DNA of 16,973 nucleotides from Methanoregula sp. UBA247 (GCA_002495055.1 DADR01000065.1:1-16973), one strand, 5' to 3'; positions 1 through 6,567 are shown, numbered from the stretch's first letter. Numbers and translations are program-made. Notes: generated by a model from the letters alone, not told the origin.

Positions 1-779
1 CAGTAGTCCCGCATGGTCATGACACCTGCCGTCCCCGTGACAATCACATCGATCATTGCAAAGTTCCAGCCATTGTCTGCCAGTAACTGCGCCCGCTTTT
101 TCATGGTCTCTACATCTGCGGTGATGTTGAGATACGCGGATTTCTGCTCGCCAGTCTCCCGTATAGCCCTGTCCCGCAGTTTTGTCATGCACGTCACACG
201 GTCTTCGAACCGGTTGAACGAAAGCGAGGTCAGGTTCTCGTCATCCTTGACAAAATCAAACCCGCCCATCCAGGTCTCGTAGGCAATATCTGCATGTTCC
301 TGCGCTGAAAAGCCGACCTTGGGTTTTGCCACTGCACCGGTGAGCGGGCGGTCGTAGATATTCATCATCTTCCGGATGCCCTCATTGCCAAAGTGCGGGC
401 CTTTGAAATGTTGGATATAGGCAGAGGGTAGCCGGGTATCGATCAGACGGAGGTTTTTGAGCGCCTTCATGCCAAAGATATTGCCTGCAATCCCGCTGAG
501 CAACTGCACCGCATTGCCCTCTTCCCAGAGTGCAAGCGGGTACGCGATCTTCGTGTAGTTTCCCTCGATCTCAAACACGGTAGCCTGCAGTTTTTTCATC
601 AGCGGGGGCATAGTGAAAAGTGTTGTCCATGTTCCCGTAGAACTCTCCGATGCGATCCGCCCGGCTGCTTCTTCTGCGCTGATGCCTGCTGCCGGTTCGA
701 AATAATAGAGACAGACAAGTTCATCGCATGCGGGAGTATATCCGAGATCTACAAATTCCTTGTACCAGTCAATTGCCAT
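1..779 (-). CDS. rbcL: Form III ribulose-bisphosphate carboxylase large subunit, partial (5' part)
   Basis: The start codon is ATG at 779; the reading frame runs off the left edge, so about 259 N-terminal residues are visible and the C-terminal barrel is missing. The product begins MAIDWYKEFVDLGY. Mid-way it shows the RuBisCO active-site block: TGAVAKPKVGFS, with the catalytic lysine of the KPK motif, then GGFDFVKDDENLTS, with the lysine that is carbamylated and the Mg-binding Asp and Glu. The lack of the plant/bacterial N-terminal pattern and the archaeal context point to form III. In archaea form III acts on ribulose-1,5-bisphosphate from nucleotide salvage, or in the reductive hexulose-phosphate pathway of some Methanomicrobiales when phosphoribulokinase is present. 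No such partner is visible here. A TATA box lies about 60 bases upstream, so it probably has its own promoter. Subfamily assignment is from pattern only. Confidence 0.93.
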   Translation of the reverse strand, partial: MAIDWYKEFVDLGYTPACDELVCLYYFEPAAGISAEEAAGRIASESSTGTWTTLFTMPPLMKKLQATVFEIEGNYTKIAYPLALWEEGNAVQLLSGIAGNIFGMKALKNLRLIDTRLPSAYIQHFKGPHFGNEGIRKMMNIYDRPLTGAVAKPKVGFSAQEHADIAYETWMGGFDFVKDDENLTSLSFNRFEDRVTCMTKLRDRAIRETGEQKSAYLNITADVETMKKRAQLLADNGWNFAMIDVIVTGTAGVMTMRDY

Positions 780-838
780 AAAAACACCATTACCACTCAA
801 AAGGGAGGATGATCAATAATCCTGCACGAGCGACAGGG

Positions 839-847
839 TTAAATAAA
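839..847 (-). promoter_or_regulatory. TATA box for the RuBisCO gene
   Basis: Minus-strand TTTATTTAA lies about 60 bases upstream of the rbcL ATG. Start about 25 bases downstream would give a leader near 38 bases. No strong Shine-Dalgarno is seen before the ATG. The call rests on match and spacing only. Confidence 0.4.
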
Positions 848-1011
848 TCATCCGCTTTTACAATCCAAACCCCCCCTCTGTCCGTGACGATCATGTACAA
901 ACGGGTATTCGGGTCATCCTTTTTTTTATGTTCTTTTCTCTTGTTCTGCTCATTGCACATTTATCCCGCGGCATGGCAACTCCGGATTCTCGCGCTCCGC
1001 ATCTCAAATCC

Positions 1012-1146
1012 TCATTGCTTTTTTGCGGGTTCCGGTGGGGATTCTGCATTCCCTCGTCTGCGTCGCTTTGCTCCCTGCTGGTTGCCCATTCCCCTTCCCG
1101 TCATCGGACCTTTTCCCTGGGGTCCCGTTCCATCTTTTCCTGGCAT
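1012..1146 (-). CDS. Short DUF5320-type Gly-rich protein (44 aa)
   Basis: The product starts MPGKDGTGPQGKGPMTG and ends in a basic, Pro-rich tail (AKRRRRGNAESPPEPAKKQ). The MPGxDGTGPxGxGPMTGRG start is the signature of DUF5320, a small family found in anaerobes near NifX-like and MinD/ferredoxin ATPase genes; its biochemical role is unknown. I chose ATG 1146, not the further upstream start, because AGGAG (1154-1158 on the complement) sits 8 bases before it and the family signature begins there; the upstream extension would run through the promoter. This copy lacks the C-terminal helical segment of the longer paralogue at 4608-4883. Its promoter carries the 16-bp motif shared with the two NifX/ORP promoters, which links it to that system. 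A longer plus-strand open frame over the same bases is a shadow. Confidence 0.75.
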   Translation of the reverse strand: MPGKDGTGPQGKGPMTGRGMGNQQGAKRRRRGNAESPPEPAKKQ

Positions 1147-1182
1147 TGATACACTCCTGGTACCTGTTCTGGCACCATATTC

Positions 1183-1207
1183 ACTCATATGCGCATAATT
1201 ATTTAAA
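1183..1207 (-). promoter_or_regulatory. Promoter with 16-bp operator-like motif (copy 1)
   Basis: The plus strand reads ACTCATATGCGCATAA at 1183-1198, followed at once by the TATA box (minus TTTAAATAA, 1199-1207). Expected transcription start is near 1177 and the gene starts at 1146, so the motif lies between TATA and the start site, a typical position for archaeal repressor binding. The motif contains the perfect palindrome TATGCGCATA overlapping CATATG. The same 16 bases occur at 10816 and, with two changes, at 11800. Confidence 0.65.
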
Positions 1208-1314
1208 ACACGTGCCTGGAAACAGATTTTGTAAATAGGGGGTGCAATACCGAATCCAACGGAGTGCCAGATGTTACACACGGTGCAGGTAAATCAATAT
1301 TGTGATAAAGTTAT

Positions 1315-1626
1315 TCAGCCCCAGATCGGGTCGTCACCAAAATGAGCCATCCAGAATTTTTGGGAATCGTAGTCCGTGCCCTTCCGGATATCATCAGCCC
1401 GGAACGACAACTCATAGTTCATGCCGTACTCCACAAGGATGTCGTAGGCCTCTTTAATCCGGATGAACGTTTCATGGGAAAGGTCCGGATCGTGCTGCGA
1501 GACATCCGGGTGCCACTCTTTTGCCAGTTCACGGAAACGTTCATGGATGCCGTTCAGGCTCGCCCTTTCGGCGATGCCAAGCACGCGAACCGCTTCGGGA
1601 ACAGACATGGTGGATCGGGCGGTCAT
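1315..1626 (-). CDS. J-domain (DnaJ-like) protein, 103 aa
   Basis: A small stand-alone J-domain protein. The N-terminal half has helix I (SVPEAVRVLGI), helix II (HERFRELAKEW) and the diagnostic HPD tripeptide in WHPDVSQHDPD, then helix III (ETFIRIKEAYDILVEYG). J-domains stimulate the ATPase of Hsp70 (DnaK). The rest of a DnaJ (G/F region, zinc fingers, substrate domain) is absent, so it is a specialised co-chaperone; small J proteins also work with Hsp70 in Fe-S cluster transfer, which would suit the neighbourhood, but that is inference. I chose ATG 1626 because the open frame further upstream (to 1854) overlaps the next gene in another frame and does not look like protein. MSVPEA at 1608 is an alternative start. 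It seems to have its own promoter, with the core of the shared operator-like motif. Confidence 0.8.
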   Translation of the reverse strand: MTARSTMSVPEAVRVLGIAERASLNGIHERFRELAKEWHPDVSQHDPDLSHETFIRIKEAYDILVEYGMNYELSFRADDIRKGTDYDSQKFWMAHFGDDPIWG

Positions 1627-1642
1627 CGTTGGACTGTTGGTG

Positions 1643-1663
1643 TGCGCATATGATAAAATAACC
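1643..1663 (-). promoter_or_regulatory. Possible promoter with inverted copy of the operator core
   Basis: The 11-mer TGCGCATATGA (1643-1653) is the reverse complement of the core TCATATGCGCA of the motifs at 1183 and 10816. It lies just downstream of an AT-rich TATA-like stretch (minus TTATTTTATCA, 1653-1663) and 17 bases before the J-domain ATG at 1626. The position relative to TATA matches the other copies but the orientation is reversed and the flanks differ, so regulation by the same factor is tentative. Confidence 0.35.
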
Positions 1664-1762
1664 GGATTTTCCTGCCTGATGCCAGTCACCCGATCCGGTT
1701 CTGCGGGAAAAGGATTCCCCCTCCTCTCATCGAAAAAAGGGGGTTCATACCTGAGGAAGAGT

Positions 1763-2356
1763 TCAAGAAATGGGGGATATTTTCTTTTCTCCTGATAGGA
1801 CACAGAACCCGTATTCCCGGGTTGTGACTTCAACGCTTGAAAATCCCGCGCCATGGAGTTTTTGGATTACCTCATCCAAAGAGTGAAACCGTGCGTGGCG
1901 CAAAAATCTTCCTTTCTCCGGTTCTGCACGGTAGTGCCGGAAGATCTTACCGTCCCGTTCTATGAATCCCAGCACGATAATACCCGACGGTGCGAGGACA
2001 CGAAATCCTTCCCGCAGGACGGTGGCTATATCGTCAAGAAAACAGATGACAGTCATCATCACGGCATAATCAAACGATCCCGATTGGTACGGCAGGTGCT
2101 CACCAATCCCGATGGCAACCTCCACACCTCGGCGCTTTGCCATTTCTGCAAGCGGGAATGAGGGATCGATACCGCAGCGGATACCCAGCGGTGCGGCAAA
2201 GCGGCCTGATCCGACACCGACTTCAAGCCCGAGCCCCGGTGACGGGACGGCCATGCCGAGCAGCCGCAGTTGTGCATGGTAGACCTCCGCATGGTCATCG
2301 AACCATCGGTCATAGTCTGCTGCAAAGTCCTCAAAGATCCGGCGTTTTGCGGTCAT
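1763..2356 (-). CDS. Class I SAM-dependent methyltransferase (197 aa)
   Basis: The product has a Rossmann methyltransferase fold. Motif I is LEVGVGSGRF (about residues 44-53), the acidic post-I region is GIDPSF (62-67), and a later strand and loop read FDYAVMMTVICFLDD (95-109). The start IFEDFAADYDRWF resembles the UbiE/Methyltransf_11 group. The substrate cannot be told. ATG 2356 overlaps the stop of the preceding gene by four bases (ATGA), so it is translationally coupled as the last gene of an operon that begins with a cysteine desulfurase. At 197 residues it is a minimal methyltransferase. The operon suggests work on a sulfur- or metal-containing compound or on tRNA, but this is inference. 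Confidence 0.85.
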   Translation of the reverse strand: MTAKRRIFEDFAADYDRWFDDHAEVYHAQLRLLGMAVPSPGLGLEVGVGSGRFAAPLGIRCGIDPSFPLAEMAKRRGVEVAIGIGEHLPYQSGSFDYAVMMTVICFLDDIATVLREGFRVLAPSGIIVLGFIERDGKIFRHYRAEPEKGRFLRHARFHSLDEVIQKLHGAGFSSVEVTTREYGFCVLSGEKKISPIS

Positions 2357-2736
2357 GTACTTCCATCCCCACGAGTGCCCAGCCGGATCTTCATCTTTTC
2401 TTTCAGACTCTTTTCTATCCCGTTTAGTTGTTTTATTCCGGCAGGTCCCTGCCGCGAATAATACAGGAGCAGGTGGAAATAATCCCCGGTAAGATCCTGG
2501 AACTCCTTCTTGTATCGCACCTCGACATTGCTGTCCCCGGTAAAACCCTTGATGGAGATGAACAGCTCTTTTTCAAAGGAGAAGTAGGGTTTTTTAAGTT
2601 TGTCAAGGGTCCGGACCGTGCCAAAATTTTCCAGGAATTTCAGGAAACTTTCGGTCAACGGTTCATCGAGCACGTACTCTTTCATGAGCAAGCCGTCAAC
2701 GCAGACCTTTGTCTGGATGGACTTAACGATGCGCAC
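2353..2736 (-). CDS. Conserved-looking hypothetical protein (127 aa), GTG start
   Basis: I do not recognise the family. The product begins (V/M)RIVKSIQTKVCVDG and has mixed alpha/beta composition with one Cys near the N-terminus, a central block KPYFSFEKELFISIKG, then YFHLLLYYSRQ. No membrane segment or metal motif is visible. I chose GTG 2736 because a strong GGAGGTG lies 7 bases upstream; the longer open frame to 2859 runs inside the cysteine desulfurase in another frame and reads as shadow (Ser/Arg-rich). It overlaps the desulfurase end by 14 bases and the methyltransferase start by 4, so the three genes are co-translated. The context suggests a partner of the desulfurase or methyltransferase, with no direct evidence. 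Confidence 0.78.
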   Translation of the reverse strand: MRIVKSIQTKVCVDGLLMKEYVLDEPLTESFLKFLENFGTVRTLDKLKKPYFSFEKELFISIKGFTGDSNVEVRYKKEFQDLTGDYFHLLLYYSRQGPAGIKQLNGIEKSLKEKMKIRLGTRGDGST

Positions 2737-3892
2737 TTTCTGCCACCTCCCGGATCGCATCGGTGGCAACGCGGCATTCCTCCAGTGTCGTGAACCACGA
2801 GAAACTTGCGCGGACACACCCGCTGCCCCCATCGATGCGCTGGTGGATGAGCGGGGCACAGTGAAGGCCGGTCCGGGTGATCACATTGTAAGCCCGTGCA
2901 AGAATGAAGCCGACTTCAGAGTTATTGATACCGTCAATTGAGAACGATACGATCGGGAGATCCGGCGATTCGTTGTAGATGACAATCGTATCCGTTTTTT
3001 TCAGCGCCTGTATGAACGATTGCGTTAGCTCGCGGCCTTTTCGTTCGATTGCGGCAAGGCCAACCCCTTCTATGAACTGAACCCCTGCGTAGAGCGATGC
3101 GATACCGGGATAATTGTGTGTGCCCGATTCAAATCGTGTCGGCATTTCCATTGGCTGCCGGAGCGATCCGGAATCCGATCCGGTTCCTCCCTGTTTTGTG
3201 ATAGCGATTGCCGTTGGGTCGGGAAGATAAAAACCGCCAATGCCCGGAATACCAAAGAGCGCTTTGTGCCCGGTGAAGACGAACGCATCAACCGGCATAC
3301 AGGTAAGATCGATCGGGATATGTCCGGCGCTCTGGGCGCCATCAACGATGAAGAAGATATCATTCGCCCGGAGATACTCAGCGATAGGTTTTATGTCCTG
3401 CACTGAGCCGAGCACATTGCTCCCATGCGTCATCACGACAAGGCGCGTGTCCGCGCGTATCGCATCTTTAATCGCTGCGAGACGGATCTGGTGATGGGTA
3501 AAAGGTACGGTTGTCAGGGTGATTGTGCCATTCATCTCTAGTGCGTGGAGTGGGCGGAGCACGGAGTTGTGCTCAAGTTCCGTAGTGATGGTATGAAAAG
3601 GGGCTGTTGCATTCCAGGTGAAACCGTGGATCAACTGGTTGAGGGAATCTGTTGCATTCTGGGTGAAGATAATATGATCGGTTTTTTCGGCGTGAAAAAA
3701 ATTGGCAAGTGTTTCACGAGCCGCAGCCGGGTAATCAATTGCACCCCCAGCAGTTGTCCTGCCCTGTTCGAAGTACGGGTTCTGCAGGGATTTCGTAACT
3801 TCGGCGATGACCCCCGGGGGTTTAGGCCATGACGTTGCCGCATTGTTCAGGTAGATGAGCCCTTCACATTCGTTCTGCTGTCCCGGTTCCAT
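2723..3892 (-). CDS. Cysteine desulfurase-like class V aminotransferase (389 aa)
   Basis: A PLP enzyme of the NifS/SufS/CsdA group that would release sulfane sulfur from cysteine for Fe-S cluster or thio-cofactor synthesis. It starts with IYLNNAATSWPKPP. ELEHNSVLRPL (104-114) carries the PLP-stacking His108. VDGAQSAGHIPID (183-195) carries Asp184 and Gln187, which contact PLP. TGHKALFGIPGIGG (207-220) carries the Schiff-base Lys210. FESGTHN (254-260) is the usual ESGT motif. GLHCAPLIH (342-350) places the likely catalytic Cys345 in a short type II-like loop. The length is normal. The pattern fits the 'cysteine desulfurase family protein' branch rather than canonical NifS or IscS, so cysteine as substrate is likely but not certain. 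ATG 3892 is preceded by GGGGGA and a TATA box at 3946-3954. It heads an operon with the next two minus-strand genes. Confidence 0.9.
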   Translation of the reverse strand: MEPGQQNECEGLIYLNNAATSWPKPPGVIAEVTKSLQNPYFEQGRTTAGGAIDYPAAARETLANFFHAEKTDHIIFTQNATDSLNQLIHGFTWNATAPFHTITTELEHNSVLRPLHALEMNGTITLTTVPFTHHQIRLAAIKDAIRADTRLVVMTHGSNVLGSVQDIKPIAEYLRANDIFFIVDGAQSAGHIPIDLTCMPVDAFVFTGHKALFGIPGIGGFYLPDPTAIAITKQGGTGSDSGSLRQPMEMPTRFESGTHNYPGIASLYAGVQFIEGVGLAAIERKGRELTQSFIQALKKTDTIVIYNESPDLPIVSFSIDGINNSEVGFILARAYNVITRTGLHCAPLIHQRIDGGSGCVRASFSWFTTLEECRVATDAIREVAESAHR

Positions 3893-3945
3893 CGCAGTCC
3901 CCCTTAGGTACTGTGAAGATCGTTTCTCTATGCAATAAACATCCG

Positions 3946-3954
3946 CTATTTATC
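3946..3954 (-). promoter_or_regulatory. TATA box for the cysteine desulfurase operon
   Basis: Minus-strand GATAAATAG is centred about 58 bases upstream of the ATG at 3892. A start site near 3924 would leave a leader of about 31 bases that contains the GGGGGA ribosome site (3899-3904). Confidence 0.4.
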
Positions 3955-3984
3955 TTCTTTTAAGATTTGCAATGGAACGATCAC

Positions 3985-4431
3985 CTAATCATACGCGAGT
4001 CGGATATTCTCGTCTGCAAGGGTCGGGGCGATCAATTCCTTCCACGCGCTCGCATCCCATGACCCAAGCTTCTGGTGGGTTGTGTAATATTTCTGGGGAA
4101 TCGGGTGTGTACCGACCACAACATCCATGCCGTACTTCTCTTTGATGAAACGGGTGAAATAGGAGATCCGGGGGCATGGGGGATACCCGACAATAAGACC
4201 GGTAGCGAGGTGGATGACATCCGCGCCGTTGTTCTTCATCTCCTGCGGGACGTATTCGACATTCCCGCCAGGGCAGCCGTTACAGGTGGCAAACCCGACC
4301 AGTTCCACGTCTTTTCCCTTGTAGCGCTCGAACGCACCCTCGCGGTTTTTCAGTGCCCGGAGGCATTTACCCCCGGCGCAGGTACGGTACCGGTCGCAGA
4401 TGATGATTCCCATTCTGATGGTATCTTCCAT
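3985..4431 (-). CDS. CGGC-domain putative metal-binding protein (148 aa)
   Basis: Small cytosolic Cys-rich protein. With ATG 4431 the product begins MEDTIRMGIIICDRYRTCAG. Cysteines fall at 12, 18, 23, 50, 53 and 86 and histidines at 74, 109 and 119. The segment GFATCNGCPGGN (46-57) corresponds to the central motif of the CGGC family (PF08821), whose Cys and His pattern suggests metal binding; the function is not established. I prefer ATG 4431 because the family similarity starts there and the longer frame to 4602 would run through the divergent promoter and palindrome at 4576-4589. GGGGA lies about 9-10 bases upstream. It is divergent from the DUF5320-DUF134 operon and 92 bases before the cysteine desulfurase, so it probably belongs to the same metal-sulfur set. 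Confidence 0.82.
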   Translation of the reverse strand: MEDTIRMGIIICDRYRTCAGGKCLRALKNREGAFERYKGKDVELVGFATCNGCPGGNVEYVPQEMKNNGADVIHLATGLIVGYPPCPRISYFTRFIKEKYGMDVVVGTHPIPQKYYTTHQKLGSWDASAWKELIAPTLADENIRLAYD

Positions 4432-4564
4432 GCTTTCGTTCCCCGTGATGACTCTCTCTGAAATACCACTATTGAATTCCCATTGGATATACGCTGTGTT
4501 CTCAGCAGCTGATGCCTGATCCGGTGTGTGGCCTCGGTATCGCAGGTTGTCCGGTTCAATACCA

Positions 4565-4600
4565 TTAAAAATATGTGAATATATATTCATAATACGAGGC
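4565..4600. promoter_or_regulatory. Divergent promoter region with perfect 14-bp palindrome
   Basis: TGAATATATATTCA (4576-4589) is a perfect palindrome. On the plus strand an AT-rich TTAAAAATA (4565-4573) could serve as TATA, GAGG (4596-4599) is the ribosome site for ATG 4608, and the palindrome lies between them, where a repressor dimer could act. The region also lies upstream of the divergent CGGC gene. It shares only the TATG...ATAT pattern with the 16-bp motif elsewhere. The palindrome may itself act as TATA, so operator function is inference. Confidence 0.45.
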
Positions 4601-4607
4601 AATACTT

Positions 4608-4883
4608 ATGCCAGGACAAGATCAGACAGGCCCGGCCGGTCTCGGAGCTGGTACGGGAAGGGGCATGGGCCCCTGTGGAAGAGGTATGGCTTTTGGACAC
4701 GGAGCCACGCAGGGATTTGGCCGGGGTTTCGGAAGGGGCCGTGGCCGGGGTTTCCGCGGGAACAATTACGCTGAACCGGAACCTTTGAGCAAGGAAGCGC
4801 AGAAGCAGCTCCTTGAAGCGGAGCTCAAGCGCATCGAGGCGGAAAAGACTGAAATCCAGAAACGGCTTACTACCTTTGAGTAA
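4608..4883 (+). CDS. DUF5320-type Gly/Arg-rich protein with C-terminal helix (91 aa)
   Basis: The product starts MPGQDQTGPAGLGAGTGRGM and is a longer paralogue of the protein at 1012-1146. Residues 1 to about 55 are very rich in Gly, Arg and Phe (FGRGFGRGRGRGF), a low-complexity RGG-like tract likely to be disordered. Residues about 60-91 (SKEAQKQLLEAELKRIEAEK...) form a charged heptad-like helix, probably a short coiled coil. One Cys lies in GPCGRGM. DUF5320 members recur near NifX-like, MinD/ferredoxin ATPase and DUF134 genes; the role is unknown. GAGG lies 8 bases before ATG 4608. Its TAA overlaps the ATG of the DUF134 gene by one base (TAATG), so the two are translationally coupled and probably share function or control. 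Confidence 0.82.
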   Translation: MPGQDQTGPAGLGAGTGRGMGPCGRGMAFGHGATQGFGRGFGRGRGRGFRGNNYAEPEPLSKEAQKQLLEAELKRIEAEKTEIQKRLTTFE

Positions 4884-5176
4884 TGCCGGGTCGAAGACGG
4901 TGCAGGAGGGTTGGGTTTCCGCCCCCCTTCACATCATTCAGGCCTGCAGCAGCAGGAAGAGTTGACGAGCCTGAAGAGGCTATCCTTTCTGTCGATGAAT
5001 TTGAAGCAGTGAGGCTCAAGGATCTCGAAGGGCTCGACCAGAACGAATGCGCTGCAATGATGGAGATCTCCCAGCCCACGTTCCACCGGCTTGTGGTTTG
5101 TGCCCGTAGAAAGATTGCCGATGCGCTGACGCACGGCAAGACTATAAAGATCGAAGGCGGGAATTACCGGTTCTGA
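4883..5176 (+). CDS. DUF134-family helix-turn-helix regulator (97 aa)
   Basis: The product starts MPGRRRCRRVGFPPP, then has ILSVDEFEAVRLKDLEGLDQ (34-53), ECAAMMEISQPTFHRLVVCA (55-74), a sigma-70 region 4-like helix-turn-helix with SQPTFHR as recognition helix, and ends KTIKIEGGNYRF. This is the full-length DUF134 (PF02001) layout, including the basic N-terminus with its conserved Cys. DUF134 proteins are predicted DNA-binding proteins often encoded beside NifX-like and MinD/ferredoxin ATPase genes in anaerobes. Coupled to the DUF5320 gene upstream (TAATG). Candidate binding sites are the palindrome in its own promoter (4576-4589) or the 16-bp motif at 1183, 10816 and 11800; neither is proven. 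A second DUF134 gene lies at 8225-8683. Confidence 0.88.
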   Translation: MPGRRRCRRVGFPPPFTSFRPAAAGRVDEPEEAILSVDEFEAVRLKDLEGLDQNECAAMMEISQPTFHRLVVCARRKIADALTHGKTIKIEGGNYRF

Positions 5177-5226
5177 ACCTAGACATTATCGGAGTCTCTG
5201 CCGGACACAATCTTCTTTTCGCAGGT

Positions 5227-5233
5227 AAAAAAA
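5227..5233 (-). terminator. Oligo-T stop signal in a convergent gap
   Basis: The gap 5177-5282 separates converging genes. On the minus strand a run of seven T follows the HIT-family gene; on the plus strand a weaker TCTTCTTTTC (5211-5220) follows DUF134. Archaeal termination commonly uses oligo-T runs. No hairpin is evident. Confidence 0.35.
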
Positions 5234-5282
5234 CTATCCTGAAGACCACAAACCCGCAGACAGTCCTGCAGAACCTCTGGTA

Positions 5283-5695
5283 TTATCCCTGAGCTTCATG
5301 CTCCGGCTTCCCAAGAACAAGGCCTCGTATTCCTCCCGGGGGATTGTTAGCGGGATTGGTATAGCGGGGAATGATGTGAACATGGCAATGCATCACCCGC
5401 TGATCGGCCGCTTTCCCTATGTTGATGACGATATTATATCCAGCCGGAGAAAACTCTGCTTCAATGATCTTTCTGCATTCGAACAGCATCTCCGGCAGGG
5501 AAGCCCTTTCTTCTGTAATGGTGTCAAAATACCCGGTGCAGGGCGGAACGGGATGACCAGCATGTGCCCTTGGGAAGCCGGGAAAGCATCCCACCGGGCA
5601 TACCATAACGCATTTTCAAAAACAATGTCTTTCCTTGCCGGTGAACAAAAGGGACAGGGTAGAGAATTCATAGTTATCATGTCATGAGTGTTCAT
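5283..5695 (-). pseudogene. HIT-family hydrolase, broken by one frameshift
   Basis: Two overlapping frames together make a complete HIT (histidine triad) protein of about 137 residues. The first frame gives CPFC, a zinc-type motif, then ASQGHMLVIPFRPAPG; the second continues YFDTITEERASLPEMLF and ends with the active-site triad HCHVHIIPRY. Members hydrolyse nucleotide phosphoramidates or related dinucleotides. The frames join if one base is restored near 5532-5536 (a CCCGG stretch), giving the usual six residues between IP and YFD. Both halves remain well conserved with no other stops, so the break is recent or a base-calling error. If real, the first frame would give a protein without the catalytic triad. 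Start 5695 is the longest option; ATG 5671, just before the CPFC motif, is an alternative. Confidence 0.82.
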
Positions 5696-5894
5696 GATGG
5701 GTTCTTTTTTCCCGCATCTTTCTCAGGTATCTGATTTCTGCTGGCAGGGGATGAGCTTACTGCATATTGAAATCTATACCGTAATTGATCGCTGTCCGGA
5801 TCATTCAGGGTGCAGGGAAGTCACCTGCCCGCCGCATGTTTCGGGTATCTGCTTCCGCAGGTGTTCACTATAACCCATTACTTTTCACAAGATG

Positions 5895-5900
5895 TTTATC
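5895..5900 (+). promoter_or_regulatory. TATA-like box for the FmdE-like gene
   Basis: TTTATC lies about 26 bases before ATG 5924, which predicts a leaderless transcript and fits the lack of a Shine-Dalgarno. The rest of the gap 5696-5923 shows no convincing gene: a 61-residue plus-strand frame there has no family features. Confidence 0.35.
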
Positions 5901-5923
5901 ACAATGCGATTAACCGCTGATCC

Positions 5924-6567
5924 ATGCATGCAGTCCACCCAGAAGAGACGCCCAATGCGCTGAAAGCCAGTATGGAAAGAGGCGCAGGGTATCCCCCCGC
6001 ACTCCAGCAGGAAATCCTCCGTCTGGCTGAATTCCATACCTTCCCGGCACCCGGGGTACTCATCGGGGCGCTTATGGCAGACTATGCGATGGAACTCCTC
6101 GAGGCTACCAAAAGCCGGAACCTCTACGGGGTCTGCGAGACACACCCAAGTGCCTTCCCGATGCCCTGCAAGTCCTGGTCCACATCACTATCGGGAATAA
6201 CCGCCTCAAGATCGTGCCAATCGGGAAATTTGCGATCACCATGGATATCCCGTCAGAAAATGCGACTGCTGACGCCGTGCGGGTGTACGTGGACCCGGAG
6301 AAACTGAAAAACTATCCCACGGTCGATACCTGGTATGCCAACAGCCCGGCATTTGACAAGAAGACCCTGAATGGGCAACTGTTTGATGAGATCTTCCGTG
6401 GCGGTCGTAACATCATCTCCTTCGAACGGGTCCGGGTCACCGTGAAGAAAAAGGAGAAATGCTCCTCGATCACTTGTTCGTGCTGTCGCAAACCAATCCC
6501 TGATTATCTCATGGAAGGCGACCGATGCGGGGCTTGTGGTTCGATGAAATATTATGAGAGGATTTGA
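5924..6567 (+). pseudogene. FmdE-family protein (formylmethanofuran dehydrogenase subunit E-like), frameshifted
   Basis: Two plus-strand frames join into one FmdE-like protein of about 214 residues. The first carries LAEFHTFPAPGVLIGALMAD and NLYGVCETHP; the second continues CLPDALQVLVHITIGNNRLK, VPIGKFAITM and a C-terminal zinc ribbon CSCCRKPIPDY...CGACGSMKYYERI. FmdE proteins accompany the Mo/W formylmethanofuran dehydrogenase of methanogenesis, but the subunit is not part of the catalytic core and its role is unsettled. Adding one base near 6148 (in the CCCAAG stretch) restores ETHPKCLPDA. Downstream the frame is intact to the stop at 6567, so the break is recent or a sequence error. The usual metal-binding HGHxCPG of the family is replaced by HTFPAPG, which would lose a His and a Cys ligand. 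ATG 5924 fits the TATA spacing; ATG at codon 17 is an alternative. Confidence 0.78.

Noticed and set aside
809..1198. Plus-strand open frame of 129 codons
   Set aside because: It lies over the DUF5320 gene and its promoter, has a Pro/Leu/Phe-rich random look, and its GGAGG is directly against the ATG with no spacing.
5688..5873. Plus-strand frame of 61 codons
   Set aside because: No ribosome site, overlaps the HIT gene start, and has no recognisable composition or motif.
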